From contig CAJTJG010000029.1 in NCBI GenBank assembly GCA_910576785.1, positions 1 to 26,416 of the forward strand: a stretch of 26,416 nt of DNA. The letters are read 5' to 3'. How positions within the stretch are numbered: position 1 is the stretch's first letter; each line of letters opens with the position of its first letter. The notes beneath the pieces are model-generated. The model had not been told where the DNA came from. It did no database searches and saw only the letters and a list, made by a program, of their open reading frames with translations. Below, piece after piece: positions 15,833 to 24,400 of this stretch. The position numbers and the translations under genes were made by a program. The DNA comes from an uncultured Duncaniella sp. Its GTDB lineage: Bacteria > Bacteroidota > Bacteroidia > Bacteroidales > Muribaculaceae.

Positions 15833-15866
15833 CAAAAATAGCTTTATAACCAAATAATATCTCTCC

Positions 15867-16460
15867 ATGAAGGGCCTGACTTACCTTTTATTGATCATGC
15901 TCCTGATTCTATCAGGTTTCAATCTGGCAAAAAGTGAATCCGTCAATCGCGAACAACCATCTGAAACACCAAGCCGTTTTCTATCCGCCAAAGAAGCTTG
16001 CGGAATAGCTGACAGATCCTTCGTTTATTTTGGCTATCAGAAAACACCCCGTACGTCCGACTCCGCAACCATTCGGCTGTACAGACGTCCCGGCACACCG
16101 AACAACGAGAAATTCGACACCACTTATTATATTATAGAATATCCGGAGGGAGGTTTCGCCCTTATCGACGCACGCCGAAACGCCAAAAATCATTTGTTCG
16201 CCATTTCTGACAAAGGTTCATTTATGAGCGATGACGACGAAGAGGACAACCCGAATCTTCTGTTTTACATGGATCATGCAGTAGAGCTTCAGAAAGGCAA
16301 TTCCAATAATAAATCCAAAAGCAATAACTCTAAAAAGATCAACCAACCAAGGCTATATGACATCCATGAACATGCAGAACATGCGATTCTCACCGGGGAA
16401 AATACATATCCGCATATTAATTCTTATCCTGATTACAATATGCGTGGGGTGCGGACGTAG
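15867..16460 (+). CDS. secreted Spi-like (C10 prodomain/inhibitor I69-type) protein
   Basis: A 197-residue protein with a signal peptide (MKGLTYLLLIMLLILSGFNL). Residues about 37-135 resemble the streptopain-inhibitor/C10-peptidase prodomain: an alpha-helical FLSAKEACGIADRSF start, a middle strand region, then TTYYIIEYPEGGFALIDARR followed by LFAISDKGSF, which matches the usual 'YYIFN..GGFVIVSGDDRA..ilgYSDeGsF' pattern by eye. No peptidase domain follows; instead there is an Asn/Ser/Lys-rich linker (about 141-155) and a tail read out of frame over the serpin start. It may inhibit, or be a remnant of, a C10 cysteine protease; none is in the window. AT-rich, with codon use unlike obgE/yraN. The family call is by eye and needs a profile search. 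Confidence 0.65.
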   Translation: MKGLTYLLLIMLLILSGFNLAKSESVNREQPSETPSRFLSAKEACGIADRSFVYFGYQKTPRTSDSATIRLYRRPGTPNNEKFDTTYYIIEYPEGGFALIDARRNAKNHLFAISDKGSFMSDDDEEDNPNLLFYMDHAVELQKGNSNNKSKSNNSKKINQPRLYDIHEHAEHAILTGENTYPHINSYPDYNMRGVRT

Positions 16461-17751
16461 CATTACGGCCACAAAGTCGGTGCATGACGCCGAAAAACAT
16501 GTTGGATCTGTCACACCGATGTCCAACATCAGGTCACATACAACCGATGCCATAGTCAATGTGCGCACCGACACTTTTCCCAAAAACGAGAATGAATACT
16601 CAACATATCTCTTCAATGATCGTCAGCAGAGAATGGTGGATATTCATAACGGATTCGCGTTCAATATATACCGGAAGCTACTGAATTCATTAAAAAGCGA
16701 TAATATCGCACTGTCCCCTATATGTCTCGGCATGAATCTGGAGATGCTTGCCAACGGTGTATCGGAGCCGGCGAGACGTGAGATATTCACCAGCATCGGA
16801 CTGAATCCTGATTCAATATCTCAGCGGGAGGTCAATGAATTCAACCAACAAATGTTTAAACGGCTCGTATATCTAACCGAACTCTCAGAACTCTCCATAG
16901 CAAATTCAATATGGACTGATAGCGGGATAAAATTGAGATCTGATTTCATCAATGCCTGCCGTGAATACTACTTTGCGTCCTTATTCAGCGGAAACTTATC
17001 GTCACCTGCAGCGAAAGACAGGATAAATAAATGGATGTCATCGCATAGCAGAGGCACTATTCCTCAATTCCTGAAAGAGCCGTTACCACCTACATCAGAA
17101 TTGACACTTATCAACACCCTCTATTTCAATAGCCGATGGGAGTATCCCTTCGATACCCGACTGTCCAAAAAGAGATCTTTCCACAACATTTCAGGTAATA
17201 CCATTGATGTGGACATGGTGTGCAGTGGGTTGCACTCGCCACAATCATTCAACATCCCTGGAGCATGCTTCCGGATGTTGAGTTTCCCATATGTTTCCTG
17301 GTGCTTTGAGATGATATTCATTTTACCTGATGAAGAAAAAAACATAGCTGACTGCCTGAATTATCTGACTCCGGAAACATTTAAAAACATTTATGCGAGC
17401 CGATACTCCTCAAACTATTTATTGTATCTGCCTAAATTCTCCGCTGAATACAAAAATAGCTTCCGCACCACATTACAGGCCATGGGGTTAAAGCCGCTTT
17501 TTAAAGAAACAAAAATCTTCGGATCCATGATGGAGTCATCCCCATGCAAAGTAAGTGATATCATGCAAGGTATCAGTATATCAATTTATGATGAGCAAGT
17601 GATGCCACCAGAGTTGACCATGGCATGGGGAGCGGAAGAAATGCCGGATAATACAAAAAATCCCATCGTATTCGACAGGCCTTTCATGTTCATGATTGTG
17701 GACCGGGAAACAGGGCTGATAATGTTCATCGGCGATGTCCGTGAGCTATAA
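16381..17751 (+). CDS. serpin-family lipoprotein
   Basis: About 456 residues from the ATG at 16381, whose signal MRFSPGKIHIRILILILI ends in a VGC lipobox-like site; ATGs at 16357, 16366 and 16372 in the same frame are also possible. The serpin fold is clear: NGFAFNIYRKLLNSLKSDNIALSP with a shutter-like SPICL, 'NTLYFNSRWEYPFD', 'MIFILPDEE', 'LYLPKFSAEYKNSFRTTLQAMGLKPLF', and the C-terminal VFDRPFMFMIVDRETGLIMFIGDV. The hinge before the reactive loop, normally Gly/Ala-rich (EEGTEAAA), reads DEQVMPPELT (404-413), so classical inhibition is doubtful. It overlaps the Spi-like gene by at least 80 nt. Bacterial serpins such as Tannerella miropin inhibit proteases outside the cell; that is the nearest model. 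Confidence 0.88.
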   Translation: MRFSPGKIHIRILILILITICVGCGRSITATKSVHDAEKHVGSVTPMSNIRSHTTDAIVNVRTDTFPKNENEYSTYLFNDRQQRMVDIHNGFAFNIYRKLLNSLKSDNIALSPICLGMNLEMLANGVSEPARREIFTSIGLNPDSISQREVNEFNQQMFKRLVYLTELSELSIANSIWTDSGIKLRSDFINACREYYFASLFSGNLSSPAAKDRINKWMSSHSRGTIPQFLKEPLPPTSELTLINTLYFNSRWEYPFDTRLSKKRSFHNISGNTIDVDMVCSGLHSPQSFNIPGACFRMLSFPYVSWCFEMIFILPDEEKNIADCLNYLTPETFKNIYASRYSSNYLLYLPKFSAEYKNSFRTTLQAMGLKPLFKETKIFGSMMESSPCKVSDIMQGISISIYDEQVMPPELTMAWGAEEMPDNTKNPIVFDRPFMFMIVDRETGLIMFIGDVREL

Positions 17752-17845
17752 ATGGAAGCCGACTGTGATCAAATCACTATTATTGAGTAGTGGCCGGTGA
17801 ATATTTTACTGCATTTCGGGTATTTCCGGGCTATGGAATTTGATG

Positions 17846-17853
17846 TAATTTTG
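17846..17853 (+). promoter_or_regulatory. Possible -7 box in the serpin-GH140 spacer
   Basis: TAATTTTG followed by CA fits the -7 consensus. The -33 region is weak (an ATTT near 17822). It lies about 180 nt before the GH140 gene and about 90 nt before a terminator-like hairpin, with no ORF between. Confidence 0.4.
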
Positions 17854-17941
17854 CATCCGGATAATTATAAGAACAAGCAAATCCCCTTATCATATATACT
17901 GACGGGATTTCTCATTAGTGATTGAGTAAAGACTTTTACAC

Positions 17942-17990
17942 ACGGCATTCCGGCCTTTGCGAAAACTCCGGGGTGCCGTTTCACTTTTTT
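17942..17990 (+). terminator. Terminator/attenuator hairpin upstream of GH140
   Basis: A 12-bp stem (17942-17953, ACGGCATTCCGG, with 17968-17979, two G-T wobbles), a 14-nt loop, then a T-rich tail ending in six T. It could end the serpin transcript, attenuate the GH140 gene or close a small RNA. Confidence 0.7.
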
Positions 17991-18019
17991 GGACGTGTCG
18001 GACGTTTTTAGTAATTTCG
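17988..18019 (+). promoter_or_regulatory. Possible promoter of the GH140 gene
   Basis: TTTG (17988-17991), a 20-nt spacer and TAATTTCG (18012-18019, one mismatch to TAnnTTTG). Only 7 nt separate it from the ATG at 18027, so the leader would be nearly absent. It overlaps the T tail of the preceding hairpin. Confidence 0.45.
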
Positions 18020-18026
18020 CATCACC

Positions 18027-19439
18027 ATGAAAAGATTCCTGACCACGATTGCTTTATTGATGTCGGCAGCGGCGGCATTCTGCGCCGACAAACCCTGGAG
18101 CCACGGGGCGCTGACACTGACCCCCGACTCCATGTATTTCCAACACTCGGACGGCACGCCATTCTTCTATCTGGCCGATACCGGCTGGCTGCTCCCCGAG
18201 CGCCTTGACCGCGATGAGGCCGCGTTCTATCTGGAGCGTGCAGCCCGAGCCGGATTCAACGTAGTGCAGGTGCAGACCATCAACGGTGTGCCCGCGTTCA
18301 ATACCTACGGAGCCATGTCGCACCCAGACGGATGGGATTTCAGCAATATAGACCGTCAGGGAACATACGGATACTGGGACCACATGGACTACATCATCGA
18401 CACAGCCGGACGCAACGGCATATATATCGGCATGGTGTGCATATGGGGCGGTCTTGTCAAAGCCGGGCTCATGGATGTGGATCAGGCCAGAGCCTACGGT
18501 GAATTTCTTGCACACCGCTACAAAGACCGGCCGAACATAATATGGATAATAGGCGGTGACATACCCGGCGATGTCAAGACAGAGGTGTGGGATACACTCG
18601 CCCGCACCATCAAGGCCAACGATCCCTCGCACCTCATGACCTTCCATCCGCGCGGACGATATACCTCAGCCCAATGGTTCGCGGACCGCGAGTGGATGGA
18701 CTTCCATATGTATCAGAGCGGACACCGCCGCTATGACCAGCGCAAAGGTGACCGGAACTATCCCATACCCGATGGGACGGAGGAGGACTGCTGGATGTAT
18801 GTCGACTCCACACGTGTGCATTCGCCACGCAAGCCGGTGGTGGATGGCGAACCATCCTACGAAGCTATCCCCATGGGGCTCCACGATGCCGATGAGCCTC
18901 GGTGGACTGACCGTGATGTGCGCAGATATGCCTATTGGGATGTGTTTGGCGGATGTGCCGGCCATGCCTACGGCCACAACGCTATAATGCAGTTCGCACG
19001 TCCGGGCACTGCCGGGGCCTATCATCTGGACACCGACTCCCTGCCATGGTGGCGGGCTCTTGACAGCGGCGGATTCAACCAGATGCGCCATCTCAAGGCA
19101 CTGATGCTCGCTGTGCCATTCACCACCGGACGGCCGGCTCAGGATCTGGTGAGCGACAACGGCACACGCCACGACCGGCTTGCAGCCACTGCCGGCGATG
19201 GCTATGCTATGATTTATGACCATACGGGACGCCCCATCCACACCACTGCCGGCGACGGTGCCAATGTGTGGTGGATGGATGCAGCCTCAGGCGACCTAAC
19301 GCCACTTGGATTCCGCAAAGGAAACTTCACCTATACACCGGACCCGGCCATGGCCGACGGGGTACTTATACTGATCACCCCCTCGGCGGGATATATCCCG
19401 GAGGGGGCGAAAAACATTCATGAAATAAAAACGCACTGA
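18027..19439 (+). CDS. GH140/DUF4038 family glycoside hydrolase (apiosidase-like)
   Basis: A 470-residue exported enzyme (signal MKRFLTTIALLMSAAAAFCA) with a TIM-barrel DUF4038 domain. Typical sequence includes DGTPFFYLADTGWLLPERL (42-60), GFNVVQVQT, RPNIIWIIGGDIPGD (168-182) and KPVVDGEPSYEAIP (269-282). D178 and E275 fit the catalytic acid/base and nucleophile; their 97-residue spacing equals that of the pair I recall for the apiosidase BT1012. A small beta domain follows at the C-terminus. BT1012 releases apiose side chains from rhamnogalacturonan II, but here no other glycan-degradation gene or SusC/SusD pair is adjacent, so the substrate is open. It converges on the nitroreductase, 11 nt away. 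Confidence 0.85.
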   Translation: MKRFLTTIALLMSAAAAFCADKPWSHGALTLTPDSMYFQHSDGTPFFYLADTGWLLPERLDRDEAAFYLERAARAGFNVVQVQTINGVPAFNTYGAMSHPDGWDFSNIDRQGTYGYWDHMDYIIDTAGRNGIYIGMVCIWGGLVKAGLMDVDQARAYGEFLAHRYKDRPNIIWIIGGDIPGDVKTEVWDTLARTIKANDPSHLMTFHPRGRYTSAQWFADREWMDFHMYQSGHRRYDQRKGDRNYPIPDGTEEDCWMYVDSTRVHSPRKPVVDGEPSYEAIPMGLHDADEPRWTDRDVRRYAYWDVFGGCAGHAYGHNAIMQFARPGTAGAYHLDTDSLPWWRALDSGGFNQMRHLKALMLAVPFTTGRPAQDLVSDNGTRHDRLAATAGDGYAMIYDHTGRPIHTTAGDGANVWWMDAASGDLTPLGFRKGNFTYTPDPAMADGVLILITPSAGYIPEGAKNIHEIKTH

Positions 19440-19450
19440 CGCCTGACAGC

Positions 19451-20203
19451 TCAACGCTTAGGGTCGAATCCGCGACGCTGCAGTGCACGGAGCATGCCGT
19501 AGCTCATGGCCTCCTGATAATAGCCGAGGATATGCGTGGCCCAATCGTTTGTTGTCTTGTCGCCTGAGCGAGTGCGGTTGTATTCACTCACCGTATCGTT
19601 GTAGGCCATGAGCTCATCGGTCATGACCTCATCGTCACTGCGGTAATGATCCTTGAACACCACCAGGTCCACTGGCTGCTTCGGCTTGAGGTCGGGGGTC
19701 TCGCGTGGCACGCCTATCGAAAGACCGCACACCACGAAAGTCTTCTTAGGCAATCCGAGCAACGACGACACCGCCTCGGGAGCCACCGTGCGCGCATAAC
19801 CGATAGGGCAGCATCCCAGACCGAGACTCTCGGCCATGGCCACCGCACTCATCATGGCAAGCGAGGCATCGACAATACCTACAGCCAGACCGTCCACAGT
19901 GTCGTTGAACGGAGGCATGTCCACACCGAGCCGTTCGCTTATGAGACTGATCTTGTGATAGTCCACAAGGAAAAGCAGAAAATGCGAGCAGGTCTTGATC
20001 TGTTTCTGCCCTATTATATCATAGAGCTTCAGCTTCATGTCCTGATCAGTAACATCGATCACTGAGAACTGCTGTCCGTTATAACTGGTGGGGGTGTTGC
20101 GTATGGCCTCATGGATGAGCTTCATGTCCTCATCCTTTATAGCCTCACGCTCGTAGCGGCGCACGCTACGACGGTCAATGAGAGTGTCCTTGATGTCCTT
20201 CAT
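19451..20203 (-). CDS. NfsA-like flavin-dependent nitroreductase
   Basis: A 250-residue FMN-binding oxidoreductase of the nitroreductase superfamily, NfsA/FRP-like; such enzymes reduce flavins, nitro compounds or quinones with NAD(P)H in the cytosol. Seen are IDRRSVRRYE (9-18, FMN phosphate contact), NTPTSYNGQQFSVIDV (36-51), VDASLAMMSAVAMAESLGLGCCPIG and the C-terminal helix with ATHILGYYQEAMSY. MKDIKDTLIDRRSVRRY is the natural start. It is a single-gene unit on the minus strand, divergent from carA; its own promoter was not clearly identified. The physiological substrate is unknown. Confidence 0.88.
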   Translation of the reverse strand: MKDIKDTLIDRRSVRRYEREAIKDEDMKLIHEAIRNTPTSYNGQQFSVIDVTDQDMKLKLYDIIGQKQIKTCSHFLLFLVDYHKISLISERLGVDMPPFNDTVDGLAVGIVDASLAMMSAVAMAESLGLGCCPIGYARTVAPEAVSSLLGLPKKTFVVCGLSIGVPRETPDLKPKQPVDLVVFKDHYRSDDEVMTDELMAYNDTVSEYNRTRSGDKTTNDWATHILGYYQEAMSYGMLRALQRRGFDPKR

Positions 20204-20312
20204 AAGTCAGAGAGTATGCCTGTGTTGTGCAAGAGTTACGGCAGAAACCTCACGGTGGTCCGCTATGGTACCGTGGCTTCTTACCCCTTTTAACAAACTT
20301 GTGGCAAAAAAG

Positions 20313-20344
20313 TTTCATCACCCTTGAAAAAATTCGTAACTTTG
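20313..20344 (+). promoter_or_regulatory. Promoter of carA-carB
   Basis: TTTC (20313-20316), a 20-nt spacer and TAACTTTG (20337-20344). The ATG of carA is 29 nt further, at 20374. The in-frame upstream ATG at 20227 lies before the promoter and is therefore not used. Confidence 0.65.
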
Positions 20345-20373
20345 CACAGTCATTCACTCATTCACATCATCGC

Positions 20374-21444
20374 ATGCGACAGAACAAGCGCGCCCGCCTG
20401 ATACTTGCAGACGGCACCACTTTTGAAGGAAAATCATTCGGCCATGAAGCATCGACGGCCGGAGAGGTGGTTTTCAACACCGCCATGACAGGCTATCCCG
20501 AAAGCCTGACCGACCCCTCCTACGAAGGCCAGATACTTGTGACAACCTATCCTATCCTGGGCAACTACGGAGTGCCTCCACGCAGGGAGAAGGATGACGT
20601 CAGCGAATATTACGAAAGCGACCATATCCATGCCCGCGCCATCGTGGCACAGGACTACTCGTTCGACCACTCGCACTGGCAGGCCGACCGCTCGCTGGCC
20701 TCATGGCTCGAGGAGGAGAAAATCCCCGGCATCTACGGCATAGACACCCGCGCGCTCACCAAGCATCTCCGCGAGCATGGCTCCATGCTCGGTAAAATCG
20801 TGGTGGAGGGATGTGAGGAGCCCGACTTCTACGATCCCAACCGCGAGAACCTCGTGGCGAAAGTGTCATGCAAGGAAGTGGAAGTACACGGCGAAGGCGA
20901 GAAGACAGTGGTGCTCGTGGACTGCGGCGTGAAGCACAACATAATCCGCTGCCTCACCCGCCGCGGCGTGAAAGTGATACGCGTGCCCTGGAACTACGAC
21001 TTCACCACCATACCCTACGACGGTCTTTTCATCTCCAACGGCCCGGGCAACCCCGACATGGCCGAGGAGACAGTGACCCTCATCCGCAAGGCCATGGAGA
21101 CAGGCAAACCCATATGCGGCATATGCATGGGCAATCAGCTCCTGTCCAAAGCCGCCGGTGCCAAAATCTACAAGCTCAAATATGGCCACCGCAGCCACAA
21201 CCAACCTGTGCGCCGCGTAGGTACCGACAAATGCTACATCACATCGCAGAACCATGGTTTCGCTGTGGACAACGATACAATCCCCGCCGACTGGGAACCG
21301 CTCTTCATCAACATGAACGACGGCACCAACGAAGGCATACGTCACAAGACACTCCCTTACTTCTCCGCACAGTTCCACCCCGAAGCAAGCTCCGGCCCGA
21401 AGGACACCGAGTTTCTCTTCGACGAGTTCATCAACATGCTCTAA
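20374..21444 (+). CDS. carA: carbamoyl phosphate synthase small subunit (glutaminase)
   Basis: Class I glutamine amidotransferase that supplies ammonia to CarB for carbamoyl phosphate, feeding arginine and pyrimidine synthesis. The 356 residues from MRQNKRARLILADGT match the family; the longer open frame upstream is non-coding. The N-terminal CPSase domain shows GEVVFNTAMTGYPESLTDPSY (30-50) and GIDTRALTKHLR (122-133). The glutaminase domain has SNGPGNPD (221-228), the nucleophile C251 in GICMGNQ, and H335/E337 in QFHPEA, so the triad is complete. It is followed by carB after 24 nt. Confidence 0.97.
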   Translation: MRQNKRARLILADGTTFEGKSFGHEASTAGEVVFNTAMTGYPESLTDPSYEGQILVTTYPILGNYGVPPRREKDDVSEYYESDHIHARAIVAQDYSFDHSHWQADRSLASWLEEEKIPGIYGIDTRALTKHLREHGSMLGKIVVEGCEEPDFYDPNRENLVAKVSCKEVEVHGEGEKTVVLVDCGVKHNIIRCLTRRGVKVIRVPWNYDFTTIPYDGLFISNGPGNPDMAEETVTLIRKAMETGKPICGICMGNQLLSKAAGAKIYKLKYGHRSHNQPVRRVGTDKCYITSQNHGFAVDNDTIPADWEPLFINMNDGTNEGIRHKTLPYFSAQFHPEASSGPKDTEFLFDEFINML

Positions 21445-21468
21445 CCCCCACTCCACACCCAATATCAC

Positions 21469-24400
21469 ATGCGCAACGAAAACATCAAGAAAGTACTGCT
21501 GCTGGGTAGCGGCGCGTTGAAAATCGGCGAGGCCGGCGAGTTTGACTACTCCGGCTCACAGGCCCTCAAGGCCATGAAGGAGGAGGGTATCACTACTGTG
21601 CTTATCAACCCCAACATCGCCACCGTACAGACCTCCGAAGGGTTTGCCGACAAGATATACTTCCTCCCCGTCACCCCCTACTTCGTGGAGAAAGTGATCC
21701 GCAAGGAACGTCCCGACGGTATCCTGCTGGCATTCGGCGGACAGACCGCCCTCAACTGCGGCGTGGAACTCCACCGCTCCGGAGTGCTTGAGAAATACAA
21801 TGTGGAGGTGCTCGGCACACCCGTGCAGGCCATCATGGACACGGAGGACCGCGAACTTTTCGTCCACAAGCTCGACGAGATCAACGTTAAGACCATCAAG
21901 AGCGAGGCTGTCAGCTCGGTTGACGGCGCCATCCGTGCCGCCGAGACACTCGGATATCCTGTGATAGTACGCGCGGCATATGCCCTCGGCGGACTCGGCT
22001 CCGGTTTCTGCGACAATGAGGAAGAGCTCGTATCGCTCGTGGAGAAAGCACTCGCATTCTCGCCTCAGGTGCTCGTGGAGAAATCGCTCAAGGGATGGAA
22101 AGAGGTGGAATACGAAGTGGTGCGCGACCGGTTTGACAACTGTATCACCGTCTGCAACATGGAGAACTTCGACCCGCTGGGCATCCACACCGGCGAGTCG
22201 ATCGTTGTGGCACCCTCACAGACACTCACCAACGAGGACTACCACTATCTGCGCAAGCTCGCCATCAAGATAATACGCCACATCGGCATCGTGGGCGAGT
22301 GCAACGTGCAGTATGCCTTCGACCCCGCCTCGATGGACTACCGCGTCATTGAGGTCAACGCCCGCCTGAGCCGCTCATCGGCCCTCGCATCCAAGGCCAC
22401 CGGCTACCCTCTGGCCTTCGTGGCCGCAAAACTCGGCCTCGGCTACGGTCTGTTCGACCTCAAGAACTCCGTCACCAAGGAGACATCGGCATTCTTCGAG
22501 CCCGCGCTCGACTATATAGTCTGCAAGATCCCCCGCTGGGACCTCGGCAAATTCCACGGAGTGCGCCGCGAGATCGGCTCATCCATGAAGTCCGTCGGCG
22601 AGGTCATGGCCATAGGCCGCACATTTGAGGAAGCTATCCAGAAAGGTCTCCGCATGATCGGTCAGGGAATGCACGGTTTTGTTGGCAACAACCAGAGCGA
22701 GATCCCCAATCTGGACCACGCCCTCAGCGAGCCTACCGACAAGCGCATCTTCGCCATAGCCCAGGCCATGCTCAAGGGCTACACCGTGGAGCGCATACAT
22801 GAGCTCACGAAGATAGACCGCTGGTTCCTCTACAAGCTCCAGAACATCATTGACACCGCCTCCGAGCTACGTCAGTTCAACGAGATCGAGGAAATCCCCG
22901 CCGCACTCCTGCGTCAGGCAAAGGAACAGGGATTCAGCGACTTCCAGATAGCCCGCGAGGCACTGCAGGAGCGCATGACCGACCCCGCAGGCGCAGCAGG
23001 CCGTCTCCGCGCCTTCCGCAAGAGCCTCGGCATAGTCCCCGTGGTGAAGCAGATAGACACCCTCGGCGCAGAGTATCCCGCACAGACCAACTATCTGTAT
23101 CTCACATACAACGGCCGACAGAATGATGTGGAGTACCTCCACGACCACCGTTCCATCGTAGTGCTCGGATCGGGTGCCTACCGCATCGGATCGTCGGTGG
23201 AATTCGACTGGTGCTCGGTCAACGCCCTCCTCACTGTCAAGCAGCAGGGATGGCGCTCGGTGATGATCAACTACAATCCCGAGACCGTATCCACCGACTA
23301 TGATATCTGCGACCGCCTCTACTTCGACGAGCTCACCTTCGAGCGTGTCATGGACATACTCGAGCTCGAACAGCCCCACGGCACCATCCTGAGCGTGGGA
23401 GGTCAGATACCCAACAACCTCGCTACCCGTCTTGACGCCGAGGGAGTGAACATACTCGGCACATCGGCCCGTTGCATCGACAACGCCGAGGACCGCAACA
23501 AATTCTCGGCCATGCTCGACCGTCTGGGTATCGACCAGCCCCGCTGGCGCGAGCTCACATCCATGGACGACATCAACGGCTTTATAGCCGAGGTTGGCTT
23601 CCCGGTGCTCGTTCGCCCCAGCTACGTCCTATCAGGCGCAGCCATGAACGTATGCCACAACCAGGATCAGCTCACACGCTTCCTGCGTCTTGCAGCCAAC
23701 GTATCCAAGCAGCACCCGGTTGTCGTGTCACAATTCATCTCCGGAGCCAAGGAGATAGAGATGGACGCTGTAGCCAAGGATGGAGAGATTGTGGCCTACG
23801 CCATCTCCGAGCACATTGAATATGCCGGTGTACACTCCGGCGACGCCACCATCCAGTTCCCCCCGCAAAAACTATATGTGGAGACCATGCGCCGCATACG
23901 CAAGATCTCCCGCCAGATAGCCAAAGCCCTTGAGATATCCGGCCCGTTCAATATCCAGTTCCTTGCCAAGAACAACGACATCAAGGTGATCGAGTGCAAC
24001 CTGCGAGCCTCGCGCTCTTTCCCCTTCGTCAGCAAGGTGCTCAAGATCAACTTCATTGACTTGGCCACACGTGTGATGCTCGGTCTCGATGTTGAGAAAC
24101 CGTCGAAAAATGCCTTCGACCTCGACTACGTCGGCATCAAAGCCTCACAGTTCAGTTTCTCGCGTCTGCAGGGCGCCGACCCCGTGCTTGGCGTTGACAT
24201 GGCATCCACCGGCGAGGTGGGCTGCATAGGCACTGATTCATCCGAGGCTCTCATCAAGGCCATGATCTCGGTGGGCAACCGCGTGCCCTCCAAGGCCGTC
24301 CTCATGTCCACAGGTACAGCCAAGCAGAAAGCCGATCTCCTTGATGCGGCCCATGAGCTGGCCAACCGCGGCTATACCATCTACGCCACCGGTGGCACAC

